Of a stretch of 6,462 bases of DNA, positions 1 through 5,381 are shown one piece after another. The position numbers and the translations under genes were made by a program. The notes beneath the pieces are model-generated. The model saw only the letters and a list, made by a program, of their open reading frames with translations, searched no databases and was not told the DNA's origin. Numbering within the stretch: position 1 is the stretch's first letter; the number at the start of each line of letters is the position of its first letter. The stretch is from assembly GCA_003164305.1 (NCBI GenBank), contig PLSZ01000145.1, forward strand, positions 1,524-7,985. Direction: 5' to 3'. Source of the DNA: Acetobacteraceae bacterium (GTDB lineage Bacteria > Pseudomonadota > Alphaproteobacteria > Acetobacterales > Acetobacteraceae).

Positions 1-234
1 CGATCGGTGGTGACGACGTTGTCGCAGACGTTACGCTACGGCACGCCGCTCGCCCAGGGATTGCGGGTGGTATCGGCGGAATTGCGGAACGATACGCTGG
101 TCCATCTGGAGGAACGAGCCAACCAGCTTCCCACGCTGATGACGATCCCCATGATGCTGTTCATCATGCCAACGATTTTCATGATCGTCATCGGACCCGC
201 CGCGATACACGTGATCGACGCCTTCAAGCATTAA
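1..234 (+). CDS. tadC: TadC-like pilus assembly platform protein, C-terminal fragment
   Basis: The gene enters from the left edge in frame 1. Only the last 77 residues are visible, ending at TAA 232-234. The fragment has the type II secretion F-domain (T2SSF) ending typical of TadC. A soluble helical stretch with a YGTPLAQGLRVVS segment and an LEERANQLPTLMTIPMM segment leads into a last transmembrane helix rich in Met, Ile and Phe (about residues 47-70). TadB and TadC together form the inner-membrane platform that works with the TadA ATPase to assemble Flp pili. The short tail with no extra domain fits TadC, which is usually the last platform gene. The next genes are convergent tadE/tadG homologues, which supports a tad locus. 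TadB or a general GspF protein cannot be fully excluded because the N-terminus is missing. Confidence 0.82.
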   Translation, partial: RSVVTTLSQTLRYGTPLAQGLRVVSAELRNDTLVHLEERANQLPTLMTIPMMLFIMPTIFMIVIGPAAIHVIDAFKH

Positions 235-261
235 CGTGGCCGATCGCGGTTTGCCTCTCTT

Positions 262-330
262 CGTCATGGCCGGGCCTGACCCGGCCGTCTCGCGCCGCGC
301 GTGCGGCGACAGATCACCAGGTCGAGCCCC
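262..330. repeat. Decayed copy of a large palindromic intergenic repeat
   Basis: The left arm (262-287) begins CGTCATGGCCGGGC and continues to CCCGGCC, itself a short hairpin. The right arm (about 312-330) shares GATCACC and GGTCGAGCCC with the copy at 387-472, but then diverges into ATTGGC instead of closing the palindrome. Repeats of the CGTCATGGCCGGGC type are common between genes in alphaproteobacteria. Here it lies just after the tadC stop, where it could help terminate transcription. Confidence 0.6.
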
Positions 331-386
331 ATTGGCGCCAACATTAAGCGCGGCGAGGCCCGAACGGTGTTCCGCCAGCCTCTCAG

Positions 387-472
387 CGTCATGGCCGGGC
401 CCGGCCCGGCCAGCTCTCACCGCGCAATGTGCGGGCCGTGATGGATCGCCGGGTCGAGCCCGGCGATGACGA
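387..472. repeat. Large intergenic palindromic repeat (REP/BIME-like), intact copy
   Basis: The left arm (387-409) starts CGTCATGGCCGGGC and the right arm (448-472) ends GCCCGGCGATGACGA. They are near-perfect reverse complements, differing at about four positions over 23 bases. Each arm is also self-complementary. The spacer carries a short GCGC/GTGCGG segment shared with the copy at 262-330. It lies between the convergent tadC and tadE-like genes, where a strong stem-loop could stop transcription from both sides. It may also be a non-autonomous mobile repeat, since none of the frames through it looks like real protein. Confidence 0.7.
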
Positions 473-512
473 AGGGGCGGCAGGAGTCAAGACTTTCGAC
501 CACCGGTATCAT

Positions 513-911
513 TCATGTCGGGTAGCAGGCCATCGCGTTGAGCGTCAGCGAGTTGCTCACGCCAAATGGCGAAGCGGTATAGTACCATGGGATGGTGAAT
601 TTGAAATTCATCGTTCCGCTGACCTGATAACCGCACGTCGCGGTGAGGTTCACCGTGAAGGCGGAGGGAGCCAGTCCAAGACTCCATGCCTGGGTTACCG
701 CGTAAGCCTGGATGGTCGCTGTCGTGCCGCAGATGGTTGTGTTGACGACCGCGCATCGCGAAGCGGCTTCGACCGCGTGCGCGAGGGTGGCGTTGCTCCA
801 CAACAGGCGGCCGACGTCGACGATCCCGAGCAAGAACATCAGCACGACGGGGATGACGATGCCGAATTCGATCGCCTCCGCTCCGCTCGTTCCTCGTGTC
901 CGCCTGAGCAT
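513..911 (-). CDS. TadE-like pseudopilin (second tadE homologue)
   Basis: This is a 132-aa protein with the standard TadE layout. A short basic leader MLRRTRGTSG precedes a prepilin-type motif G|AEAIEF (Gly10, Glu15, Phe16) and one hydrophobic helix (about residues 17-38). The rest is a small exported domain with four cysteines (53, 61, 93, 129) that could form two disulfides. TadE proteins are pseudopilins cleaved by the TadV/FppA-type peptidase and needed for Flp pilus assembly at the inner membrane. The ATG at 909-911 lies 4 bases after the stop of the upstream tadE-like gene. No good Shine-Dalgarno is visible, so translation is probably coupled. It is the last gene of the tadG-tadE-tadE operon, and the palindromic repeat follows it. 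Family assignment is firm; the exact role of this paralogue is not. Confidence 0.88.
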   Translation of the reverse strand: MLRRTRGTSGAEAIEFGIVIPVVLMFLLGIVDVGRLLWSNATLAHAVEAASRCAVVNTTICGTTATIQAYAVTQAWSLGLAPSAFTVNLTATCGYQVSGTMNFKFTIPWYYTASPFGVSNSLTLNAMACYPT

Positions 912-915
912 TGGC

Positions 916-1485
916 TTATTGCAGCCTGACCGTGGAACTGGCGGTCAATGTGGCGGGGAGGTGCAGATTGAGGTACGGCATGATCGTCTGATGCGAAAGC
1001 GCGGCGCTCACCGTCACATATTGGCCGGGCGCCGTTCCGTCCGCGCACTTCGTCGTGCAGTCATTAACCTGGGAGACGACGCCGGTGCCGGCCGTGGTAC
1101 TGGGGCAGCCGCAGAACGCCAGCGGCACGGGAGTGGCGGTGATGCCCGGCGTTCCGGTCGCGTTTTGGACCGCCGTGATGATCGCCGAGCTGAACGCCGC
1201 GCTGATCGGCGTGATCGAGGTCGGTACGTTTTGAATGGCATAAAGTATGCCGGCTTCCACGGCGGCTTGTACCTGCATTGCCTGATAGGAAGCGATGCCG
1301 ACCTCGACGACACCGGTCAGCATGATGAGCAGCAGCGGCGCCAGCAGCCCGAACTCGATGGCGGACGCACCCGACTGGTGCCGCGGTTCGACCGCGAGGC
1401 AACGAATCGGACGTGATGAGCCCGCGTCTTCACGGCGCATCCGGTGTGGTTCGCCAGCCCGGTTCCCGCGTGTTCCGCGCATCAT
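916..1485 (-). CDS. TadE-like pseudopilin (first tadE homologue)
   Basis: This is a 189-aa protein. An unusually long, Arg-rich leader of 39 residues precedes the prepilin motif G|ASAIEF (Gly39, Glu44, Phe45), followed by a hydrophobic helix (about 46-66). The exported part has four clustered cysteines (125, 127, 143, 147) and a PGQYVTVSA segment typical of TadE domains. I chose the ATG at 1485-1483, which overlaps the tadG-like stop as ATGA. The adjacent ATG at 1482 is equally possible, and the in-frame ATG at 1440 would give a leader of more usual length but has no ribosome binding site. The same frame stays open upstream to 1599, but that stretch lies inside tadG and is not needed. It is expected to be processed and to work with the neighbouring TadE-like and TadG-like proteins in pilus assembly. 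Confidence 0.85.
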   Translation of the reverse strand: MMRGTRGNRAGEPHRMRREDAGSSRPIRCLAVEPRHQSGASAIEFGLLAPLLLIMLTGVVEVGIASYQAMQVQAAVEAGILYAIQNVPTSITPISAAFSSAIITAVQNATGTPGITATPVPLAFCGCPSTTAGTGVVSQVNDCTTKCADGTAPGQYVTVSAALSHQTIMPYLNLHLPATLTASSTVRLQ

Positions 1486-2789
1486 TCCACCAGCTTGCTC
1501 GACGATCCGCCGATCGGCAGTGTGCCGGTCCCGCTGCAATTGCTTTTGAGCGTGGCGCCGCCCTCGAACACGATATGCCAGGCATCCAATTGGGTGCACG
1601 TCGTGGTGGTGTTTGATCCGTTTCCATAATCCAACGTCTGGGTCGGAAAATACAGCGCGCCGGTCAGGTTCATGACCGATCCGCCCTGTACGCTGCTCGT
1701 GTAGGTATTCACCGGGGCCGCCGGATCGGCGAAGAACACGAGGCCGGCTGTCGAGCCCGTCGTTGGCGCGCTCAAGGTGATGGTAACGCCATTCGCGATC
1801 TGCGCGGTCGCATAGTTGGTGCCGCTGCCGGTCAGCACGATGGTGACTCCGGTGCCGGTCACGGTGGTCCCGCCGCCGGGACTAAAGCTGCCGCCATCAA
1901 TGATATAAATACCAGGGTTCAGGGTGACGGTGCCGCCGCCGCCCGTCGATAATCCGCCGCAATACACCCCTGGGCTCAGCGTTGGGTTTTGCCACCCATT
2001 GCTGACCGAATACCCGTTGGTGGGCAGCGAACCGTAATCGCAGTGGCCGGCGGTAAAGGCCGGGACCGTGATGCCGGCATATGGGTCGGTCACCGCCGTT
2101 TGCCCGGTCTTAACGCCGTTCGTGGCGGTGATCGTACCACCGTTGTTGACGGTGTCGGTACCGACCAACGATACCGCGCTCGCGTTGAGCACCGCGCCAC
2201 CGGTGACCGACAGCGCGCCGGGCCCGCCGGCGTTTGACGCCATGCCGCATCCGTTGAGCGTGATGCTCGCGCCGTTGCCATCGACGACCGCGGGCGCCGA
2301 CGCGGTGGTATACGACGTGTCGAGCGCCAGCACGCAAGCGCTCCCGCTGCTGCCCGCGATCGCGACCGCGCGGCCGCTGATATTCAACGGCCCGCTCACG
2401 AACATTTCGAACAGCGGCAAAGTTTGCGGTTGGGCGATGATCACCTCGACCGCATTGTTGTTCGCGGTGTTGGGGCCGCTCTTCGGCGGATTGTTGATGG
2501 TGATTGCGACGCCCGAGACGGCGGTGGTGAAACCCGAGGCGGTGGCGACGGCGTTCACCTCGGTTTTGTAATTGGCCGGATGTCCGGTCGCCAGCGCGAC
2601 GGCGCCCGCCAGCGCCGCCGAGGCCGCGGCAGCCTCCATCTGACGTTGCTTGTACATCGCGAATACGACATCCGATCCAAGCGCGACAAACCCAAGCAGC
2701 ATCGTCAGCGAAACCGCGATAAGGATGGCGACGCTGCCCTGGTCGGACCGCCAGGCTGTATTGGCGGTCCGGGAAGCGTCATCGTGCAT
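1482..2789 (-). CDS. TadG-like pilus assembly protein with Gly/Thr-rich repetitive C-terminal domain
   Basis: The protein is 435 aa. An N-terminal Tad/TadG helix begins DQGSVAILIAVSLTML (about residues 17-38) and is followed by a helical QRQMEAAAASAALAGA segment, characteristic of the TadG-like family. From about residue 140 to the end it is rich in Gly, Thr, Ser and Asn, with repeated short strands such as GGTVTLNPGIYIIDGG and TVTGTGVTIVLTGSG. This suggests a secreted beta-helix-like domain. I see no clear von Willebrand A metal site, which classical TadG carries. It probably sits in the envelope, anchored by the N-terminal helix, and contributes to Flp pilus assembly or surface adhesion. 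The start is ambiguous. ATG 2789 is used here; a TTG at 2798, three codons upstream, is better spaced from a GGAAAAG purine stretch. It is the first gene of the operon and its stop overlaps the next start. Confidence 0.85.
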   Translation of the reverse strand: MHDDASRTANTAWRSDQGSVAILIAVSLTMLLGFVALGSDVVFAMYKQRQMEAAAASAALAGAVALATGHPANYKTEVNAVATASGFTTAVSGVAITINNPPKSGPNTANNNAVEVIIAQPQTLPLFEMFVSGPLNISGRAVAIAGSSGSACVLALDTSYTTASAPAVVDGNGASITLNGCGMASNAGGPGALSVTGGAVLNASAVSLVGTDTVNNGGTITATNGVKTGQTAVTDPYAGITVPAFTAGHCDYGSLPTNGYSVSNGWQNPTLSPGVYCGGLSTGGGGTVTLNPGIYIIDGGSFSPGGGTTVTGTGVTIVLTGSGTNYATAQIANGVTITLSAPTTGSTAGLVFFADPAAPVNTYTSSVQGGSVMNLTGALYFPTQTLDYGNGSNTTTTCTQLDAWHIVFEGGATLKSNCSGTGTLPIGGSSSKLVE

Positions 2790-3006
2790 GATGGTCAATT
2801 CGATCTTTTCCGATTGGTGCGTCTGACGGACATGCTTATCGCGGAGCCTGCGGTTCTGACCTTTCGAATTCCGGATCCACGCGTACTGTCTTCACTAATA
2901 AATGGTGCTGGATTGCCGCGGATCAATGACGGCTCAATCAGGCTTCCACTAAATCAACGTACTTCGAACGTTCACCCCGGGTTGAATGAAAGTTGAGGAG
3001 CCTATC
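2790..3006. promoter_or_regulatory. Divergent intergenic region between tadG-like gene and mini-ORF
   Basis: This 217-base stretch has no convincing gene and must hold the promoters for the minus-strand tadG operon and the plus-strand 47-codon ORF. It is less GC-rich than its surroundings (for example CACTAATAAATGG near 2893-2905). It contains the FNR/FixK-like box listed separately and the palindromic TTCGAACGTTC near 2963-2973. I cannot place -35 and -10 elements confidently. Confidence 0.5.
2913..2926. promoter_or_regulatory. Candidate FNR/FixK-type operator
   Basis: The sequence TTGCC-GCGG-ATCAA matches the FNR/FixK consensus TTGA(C/T)-N4-(G/A)TCAA at 9 of 10 defined bases; only the fourth base (C for A) differs. 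It lies 81 bases before the mini-ORF start and about 125 bases before the tadG-like start, so it could serve either direction. A FixK-like regulator is encoded at 3616-4308. Its function is inferred; one such match can occur by chance. Confidence 0.35.
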
Positions 3007-3150
3007 ATGGAAGACGGTAACAACATGGCCAGCTGGTGGCAGAAGGAACGAGAGCGCAGCTTCACGAAGCTCGAATGCGGACTTCTGGGAGGGCTCTTCA
3101 CCGCGATCGTGATCATACTCATGATGGTCATTCGATTAAGCGTCGGTTGA
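3007..3150 (+). CDS. 47-aa single-helix protein, possible mini-prepilin
   Basis: This short ORF starts at ATG 3007 behind a strong Shine-Dalgarno, GAGGAG at 2995-3000, with 6-base spacing. The protein has a polar, charged leader (residues 1-18, with WWQKERERS) and then FTKLECGLLGG leading into a very hydrophobic helix (about 24-42) and a short RLSVG tail. FTKLE resembles the FTLIE start of mature type IV pilins, with Phe at +1 and Glu at +5. The LECGLL stretch also resembles the IEYGLI segment of Flp pilins. Departures are Ser rather than Gly at -1, Lys at +3, and a mature part of only 29 residues. It is divergent from the tadG-like operon, in a tad region with no normal Flp pilin in view. 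Its real function is unknown; it may simply be a small membrane protein. Coding status is well supported by the ribosome binding site. Confidence 0.6.
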   Translation: MEDGNNMASWWQKERERSFTKLECGLLGGLFTAIVIILMMVIRLSVG

Positions 3151-3615
3151 ACCGCGGCCAGGCCCGCATGACGGCGAAGCAGATGCGACGTCGATCGCCG
3201 CGACAGATCACCGGGTTCGGTCAGGACGTCACTTTTCCTGACTAATACACACTGGTGGTACGCCCCTTAATGGTCCGGTCGCCAGTTCCGGATGGGCGAG
3301 CGGCGGCCTGGCGACGATCGGGCAAGGAGGCAACACCGTGGCATCGACGGTAAAGCAAAAGCTGTTGCCGTCGGCGACGGTGGGCGAGATTTTTCCCGAG
3401 CCTTCAGCGGAGTAATGGCCAAAATGAAAGATACGAATGAAAGCCTCCCGCGCGGGAGTCCTGCTGGCCTCTCGGCAAAAGCCATAAATTACGAAAAATA
3501 AGCCATGGCATCAGAGCTGTTCAAAGGGGGCGTTGAGAAATCTGGAACGTGGGCGCGTGAAAATCAGACCGTTCGATAATTGGGCGTCATCGATACCTGG
3601 ATCGCGAACTTACCG
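3151..3615. other. Intergenic stretch with only tiny ORFs
   Basis: No normal gene is visible between the 47-aa ORF and the Crp/Fnr gene stop. A segment at 3200-3215 repeats the GCGACAGATCACC core of the palindromic repeat at 306-318, so a relic of that repeat probably lies here. From 3324 there is a near-perfect Shine-Dalgarno and three consecutive tiny plus-strand ORFs: 3338-3415, 3415-3501 and 3505-3579. The longer reading frames on either strand lack a ribosome binding site and recognisable protein character. The region may hold a leader peptide, a gene remnant or a small RNA. Confidence 0.4.
3338..3415 (+). CDS. Possible 25-aa peptide with strong ribosome binding site
   Basis: A GTG at 3338 lies 7 bases after AAGGAGG (3324-3330), the best Shine-Dalgarno in the window. 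It opens a 25-codon frame with amphipathic, protein-like composition (ASTVKQKLLPSATVGEIFPE in its body). Its TAA stop overlaps the ATG of a 28-codon frame as TAATG (3413-3417), and a 24-codon frame follows at 3505. Such coupling suggests real translation, but the peptides match no family I know. They could be the frameshifted remains of one longer gene. Confidence 0.28.
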   Translation: MASTVKQKLLPSATVGEIFPEPSAE

Positions 3616-4308
3616 CTATGCTTCACACGCCAACTCAAGCAAAGCAGCGCGATCAAGTAATTCGACGCCCGATCGTTGGATCGCCAGGGTTCCTTCTCGC
3701 TGGAGGTTCACCAGGTTACGGCAAACGGTTTCAATGGACAGACCGAGATGATCAGCGATGTCCGTGCGACTCATCGGCAGGACAACCAGATGTCCGTCAC
3801 CCGTGGCGGAATGACTGTCCATCGCCAACAGGAATGACGCGATTCGTTCCACCGCGGTTTTGCGGCCCAGAAGAAGGATCTGCCGGTGGGCGAAACGCAG
3901 GTTGGCCAGCGTCATCATTCGCAGGCGAAGCGCGAGCGCGACGTGGCTGTTCGCGTATGTCTCGACCACGTGGCGAGGATAGCGGCGCAGTGTCACGTCG
4001 GTGACGGCTTCGACATCGGCATAATACGTTTGAAGGTCGTTCATTCCCAGCATGTCGCCCGGCCAGAGGAATTCGCCGATCTGGCGACGTCCGTCTTCCA
4101 TCAACTGCACTGAACGGGCACAACCAGAGAGCATCTTCCAACAGAATTGCGCTGGCTCGTCATGCTTGTAGATTTCGTTAGAGCGCCGCACCGTGATCGT
4201 GGTGCCGAATGGTTCCACGATGTCGAACGCGTCAGGCGACGGGGGCCGCCGTATCGCCGTCCCGGACATGCTGCTGGTCGGTTCCACGGTTTGCTTGGCT
4301 ATGTGCAT
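3616..4308 (-). CDS. Crp/Fnr-family transcription regulator, FixK-like
   Basis: The protein is 230 aa, normal length for the family. The start is the ATG at 4308-4306, preceded by GGGAGG at a good distance. The frame stays open further upstream, but that part has no ribosome binding site. A cyclic-nucleotide-binding-like beta-roll spans about residues 28-115, with a GEFLWPGDMLGM segment. A long dimer helix (about 118-145) follows, then a winged helix-turn-helix with MSRTDIADHLGLSIETV (179-195). This HTH is closest to FixK/FNR proteins, which control low-oxygen, nitrate or redox genes. The N-terminal cysteine cluster that binds the FNR iron-sulfur centre is absent; only Cys56, Cys63, Cys196 and Cys228 are present. 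The recognition helix reads E193-T-V-C196-R197 where FNR-type proteins have E-x-x-S-R. Signal and targets are unknown. Confidence 0.9.
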   Translation of the reverse strand: MHIAKQTVEPTSSMSGTAIRRPPSPDAFDIVEPFGTTITVRRSNEIYKHDEPAQFCWKMLSGCARSVQLMEDGRRQIGEFLWPGDMLGMNDLQTYYADVEAVTDVTLRRYPRHVVETYANSHVALALRLRMMTLANLRFAHRQILLLGRKTAVERIASFLLAMDSHSATGDGHLVVLPMSRTDIADHLGLSIETVCRNLVNLQREGTLAIQRSGVELLDRAALLELACEA

Positions 4309-4419
4309 CGCTGCCTCCCTCGTTTTCTGGCCGGACGGGATCACCTGGTGCGTGACGGCCGGAGGCCGCCACCTTTGACGACGGCACCGGTCGAGCCCCC
4401 GCGCTGGACCTGAAGTCGA

Positions 4420-4433
4420 TTGCCCGGATGCAA
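4420..4433. promoter_or_regulatory. TTG/CAA dyad upstream of the Crp/Fnr gene
   Basis: TTGCC-CGGA-TGCAA has the 14-base length and the outer TTG...CAA of FNR-family operators, though the inner bases differ from the consensus. It resembles the box at 2913-2926; both are preceded by GA and read GATTGCC followed closely by CGGAT and CAA. It lies 112 bases before the regulator start, a plausible place for autoregulation. Weak on its own. Confidence 0.22.
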
Positions 4434-4520
4434 CCGACTGTAATACCATAGATGACGGATTGAGGAGCGTGGTAGGCTCGGAAACTACTCACGCGTGCAT
4501 ACCCAAGCCTATCTCATAAT

Positions 4521-4560
4521 TGATATTTTCGAGATATCGGCGCGGGATCATGAAATATCA
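4521..4560. repeat. AT-rich inverted repeat
   Basis: TGATATTT (4521-4528) and AAATATCA (4553-4560) are perfect reverse complements with a 24-base spacer. A nested pair, GATAT (4522-4526) and ATATC (4534-4538), shares the left arm. The AT-rich block stands out in a GC-rich background and could be an operator or promoter element. It has no terminator-like GC stem. Confidence 0.35.
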
Positions 4561-4733
4561 GGACTGGAAGGGGCAAGGTCGCGATCTGGGATCGCCTCAT
4601 TCCGGCGATTTCACCAGCTCGTCGGGCGCATCGGCGCGCGGGTATCGCGCTTTTTCAGGTCACGCCCGCCAGATGGAGTGACGGCCAATGTCCGCCAGAG
4701 GACAGTCAACGGGTCTGAACGCGGCTAGACGCC

Positions 4734-4749
4734 GTAACCATGCGTTAAC
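4734..4749. promoter_or_regulatory. Candidate CtrA binding site
   Basis: GTAA-CCATGCG-TTAAC matches the alphaproteobacterial CtrA box TTAA-N7-TTAAC at all defined bases but the first. It ends 86 bases before the ATG of the membrane protein gene at 4836, a reasonable promoter position. CtrA controls cell-cycle, motility and pilus genes in this class. Binding is inferred only from the match. Confidence 0.4.
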
Positions 4750-4835
4750 CTCGTGGTCCTAATGTGCCATCGATGAAGCGCTACCCGGGGGACCGGGTCC
4801 GGATGGCAATGGGGTCAGTGATCGAGGGGGCAATA

Positions 4836-5372
4836 ATGCATGATGGTCTCGCGCGCCTCGATGGCGCGCTCATCGACGGCGTGTGTCAGCCGCTGGTCGA
4901 CAGGCTTTGCAGACACATGGCGGCTGACTGCTTTCGGCTGGCGCGAATTTGCACCGACCTTTCGGCGCTCGCCTGGATCTTGTCCCAGGCCCCTGGTGCA
5001 TCCGAGGCGGCGAAGACCGGAACTCTGGGCCTCGGGATATTCCAATTCGCGCTGATTTTGTTCGGGCTAGGGGCTATCATGGTGCTCCGTGCGGTGTTCG
5101 AGCGGGCCGGAAACGGGCGCGCGGGAGGCCTGGCCAATCCATTTCGCGCGGGGATGTTCACGCATCGCCTCGTGTGCCTCCTTTGGGTGGCCGGGCTGTT
5201 GGTTAAGACCGGGATGACGCCGATTGGGTTTGGGTCGTTGGCTCTGCTGGCCGTGGGAGGCTTCGCCACGGCCGCTCTCTATCTCGGGTCCTGCTCCAAC
5301 CCTCCACCGAAGACGCGCGATCACAGGACCGTTCGTAACCCGAGACGAATGGTTACAGCCTGGAACGGTTAA
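4836..5372 (+). CDS. Unrecognised integral membrane protein, three predicted helices
   Basis: This is a 178-aa protein of no family I recognise. The ATG at 4836 is chosen because GAGGGGG (4824-4830) precedes it at good spacing. Upstream in-frame starts at 4764 and 4773 have no ribosome binding site. The N-terminal 60 residues are soluble and helical, with four cysteines (17, 25, 32, 39) in an amphipathic stretch. Three hydrophobic segments follow at about 63-87, 109-124 and 129-150. The tail (151-178) is polar and basic, with NPPPKTRDHR. The TM1-TM2 loop (88-108) is Gly- and Arg-rich. The gene stands alone on its strand, behind a candidate CtrA box, and converges on the lon-linked pair. The frame is consistent with real coding, but function is unknown. 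Confidence 0.72.
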   Translation: MHDGLARLDGALIDGVCQPLVDRLCRHMAADCFRLARICTDLSALAWILSQAPGASEAAKTGTLGLGIFQFALILFGLGAIMVLRAVFERAGNGRAGGLANPFRAGMFTHRLVCLLWVAGLLVKTGMTPIGFGSLALLAVGGFATAALYLGSCSNPPPKTRDHRTVRNPRRMVTAWNG

Positions 5373-5381
5373 TCGTAACCG
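5335..5381. repeat. Cluster of GTAACC/GGTTAC inverted repeats at the gene end
   Basis: GTAACC (5335-5340) pairs with GGTTAC (5351-5356). CGGTTA (5366-5371) pairs with TAACCG (5376-5381) around a 4-base ATCG loop that spans the stop codon. TCGTAACC occurs twice (5333-5340 and 5373-5380). The second hairpin is a perfect 6-bp stem but has no following T-run, so a terminator role is uncertain. Confidence 0.4.

Larger units (their letters stand above)
4309..4835. promoter_or_regulatory. Long divergent intergenic region with several candidate regulatory sites
   Basis: This region of about 527 bases separates the Crp/Fnr gene from the plus-strand membrane protein gene. It holds a TTGCC-CGGA-TGCAA dyad (4420-4433), an AT-rich inverted repeat (4521-4560) and a CtrA-like box (4734-4749). 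A GTG-initiated frame at 4495-4728 crosses it but has no ribosome binding site and an Arg/Ser-rich, unrecognisable product, so I do not call it a gene. Promoters for both flanking genes are expected here. Confidence 0.45.

Noticed and set aside
262..472. CRISPR array
   Set aside because: Only two copies of unequal quality, each palindromic and without uniform spacers; this is an intergenic palindromic repeat.
712..1416. 234-codon open frame on the plus strand across the tadE-like genes
   Set aside because: It is antisense to two clear TadE-family genes, has an Arg-rich low-quality composition and no ribosome binding site.
2068..2571. 167-codon plus-strand frame inside the tadG-like gene
   Set aside because: It mirrors the Gly/Thr-rich coding strand of a well-supported gene; the GC-rich third positions keep the antisense frame open.
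3267..3485. 72-codon minus-strand frame
   Set aside because: No start signal and a composition typical of a shadow frame; the plus strand carries the better ribosome binding site.
4309..4449. N-terminal extension of the Crp/Fnr regulator
   Set aside because: The frame is open but the extension is unlike the family and lacks a ribosome binding site; GGGAGG sits before the ATG at 4308.
4495..4728. 77-codon GTG-initiated frame between the regulator and the membrane protein gene
   Set aside because: No ribosome binding site, no recognisable protein pattern, and it overlaps likely regulatory sequence.
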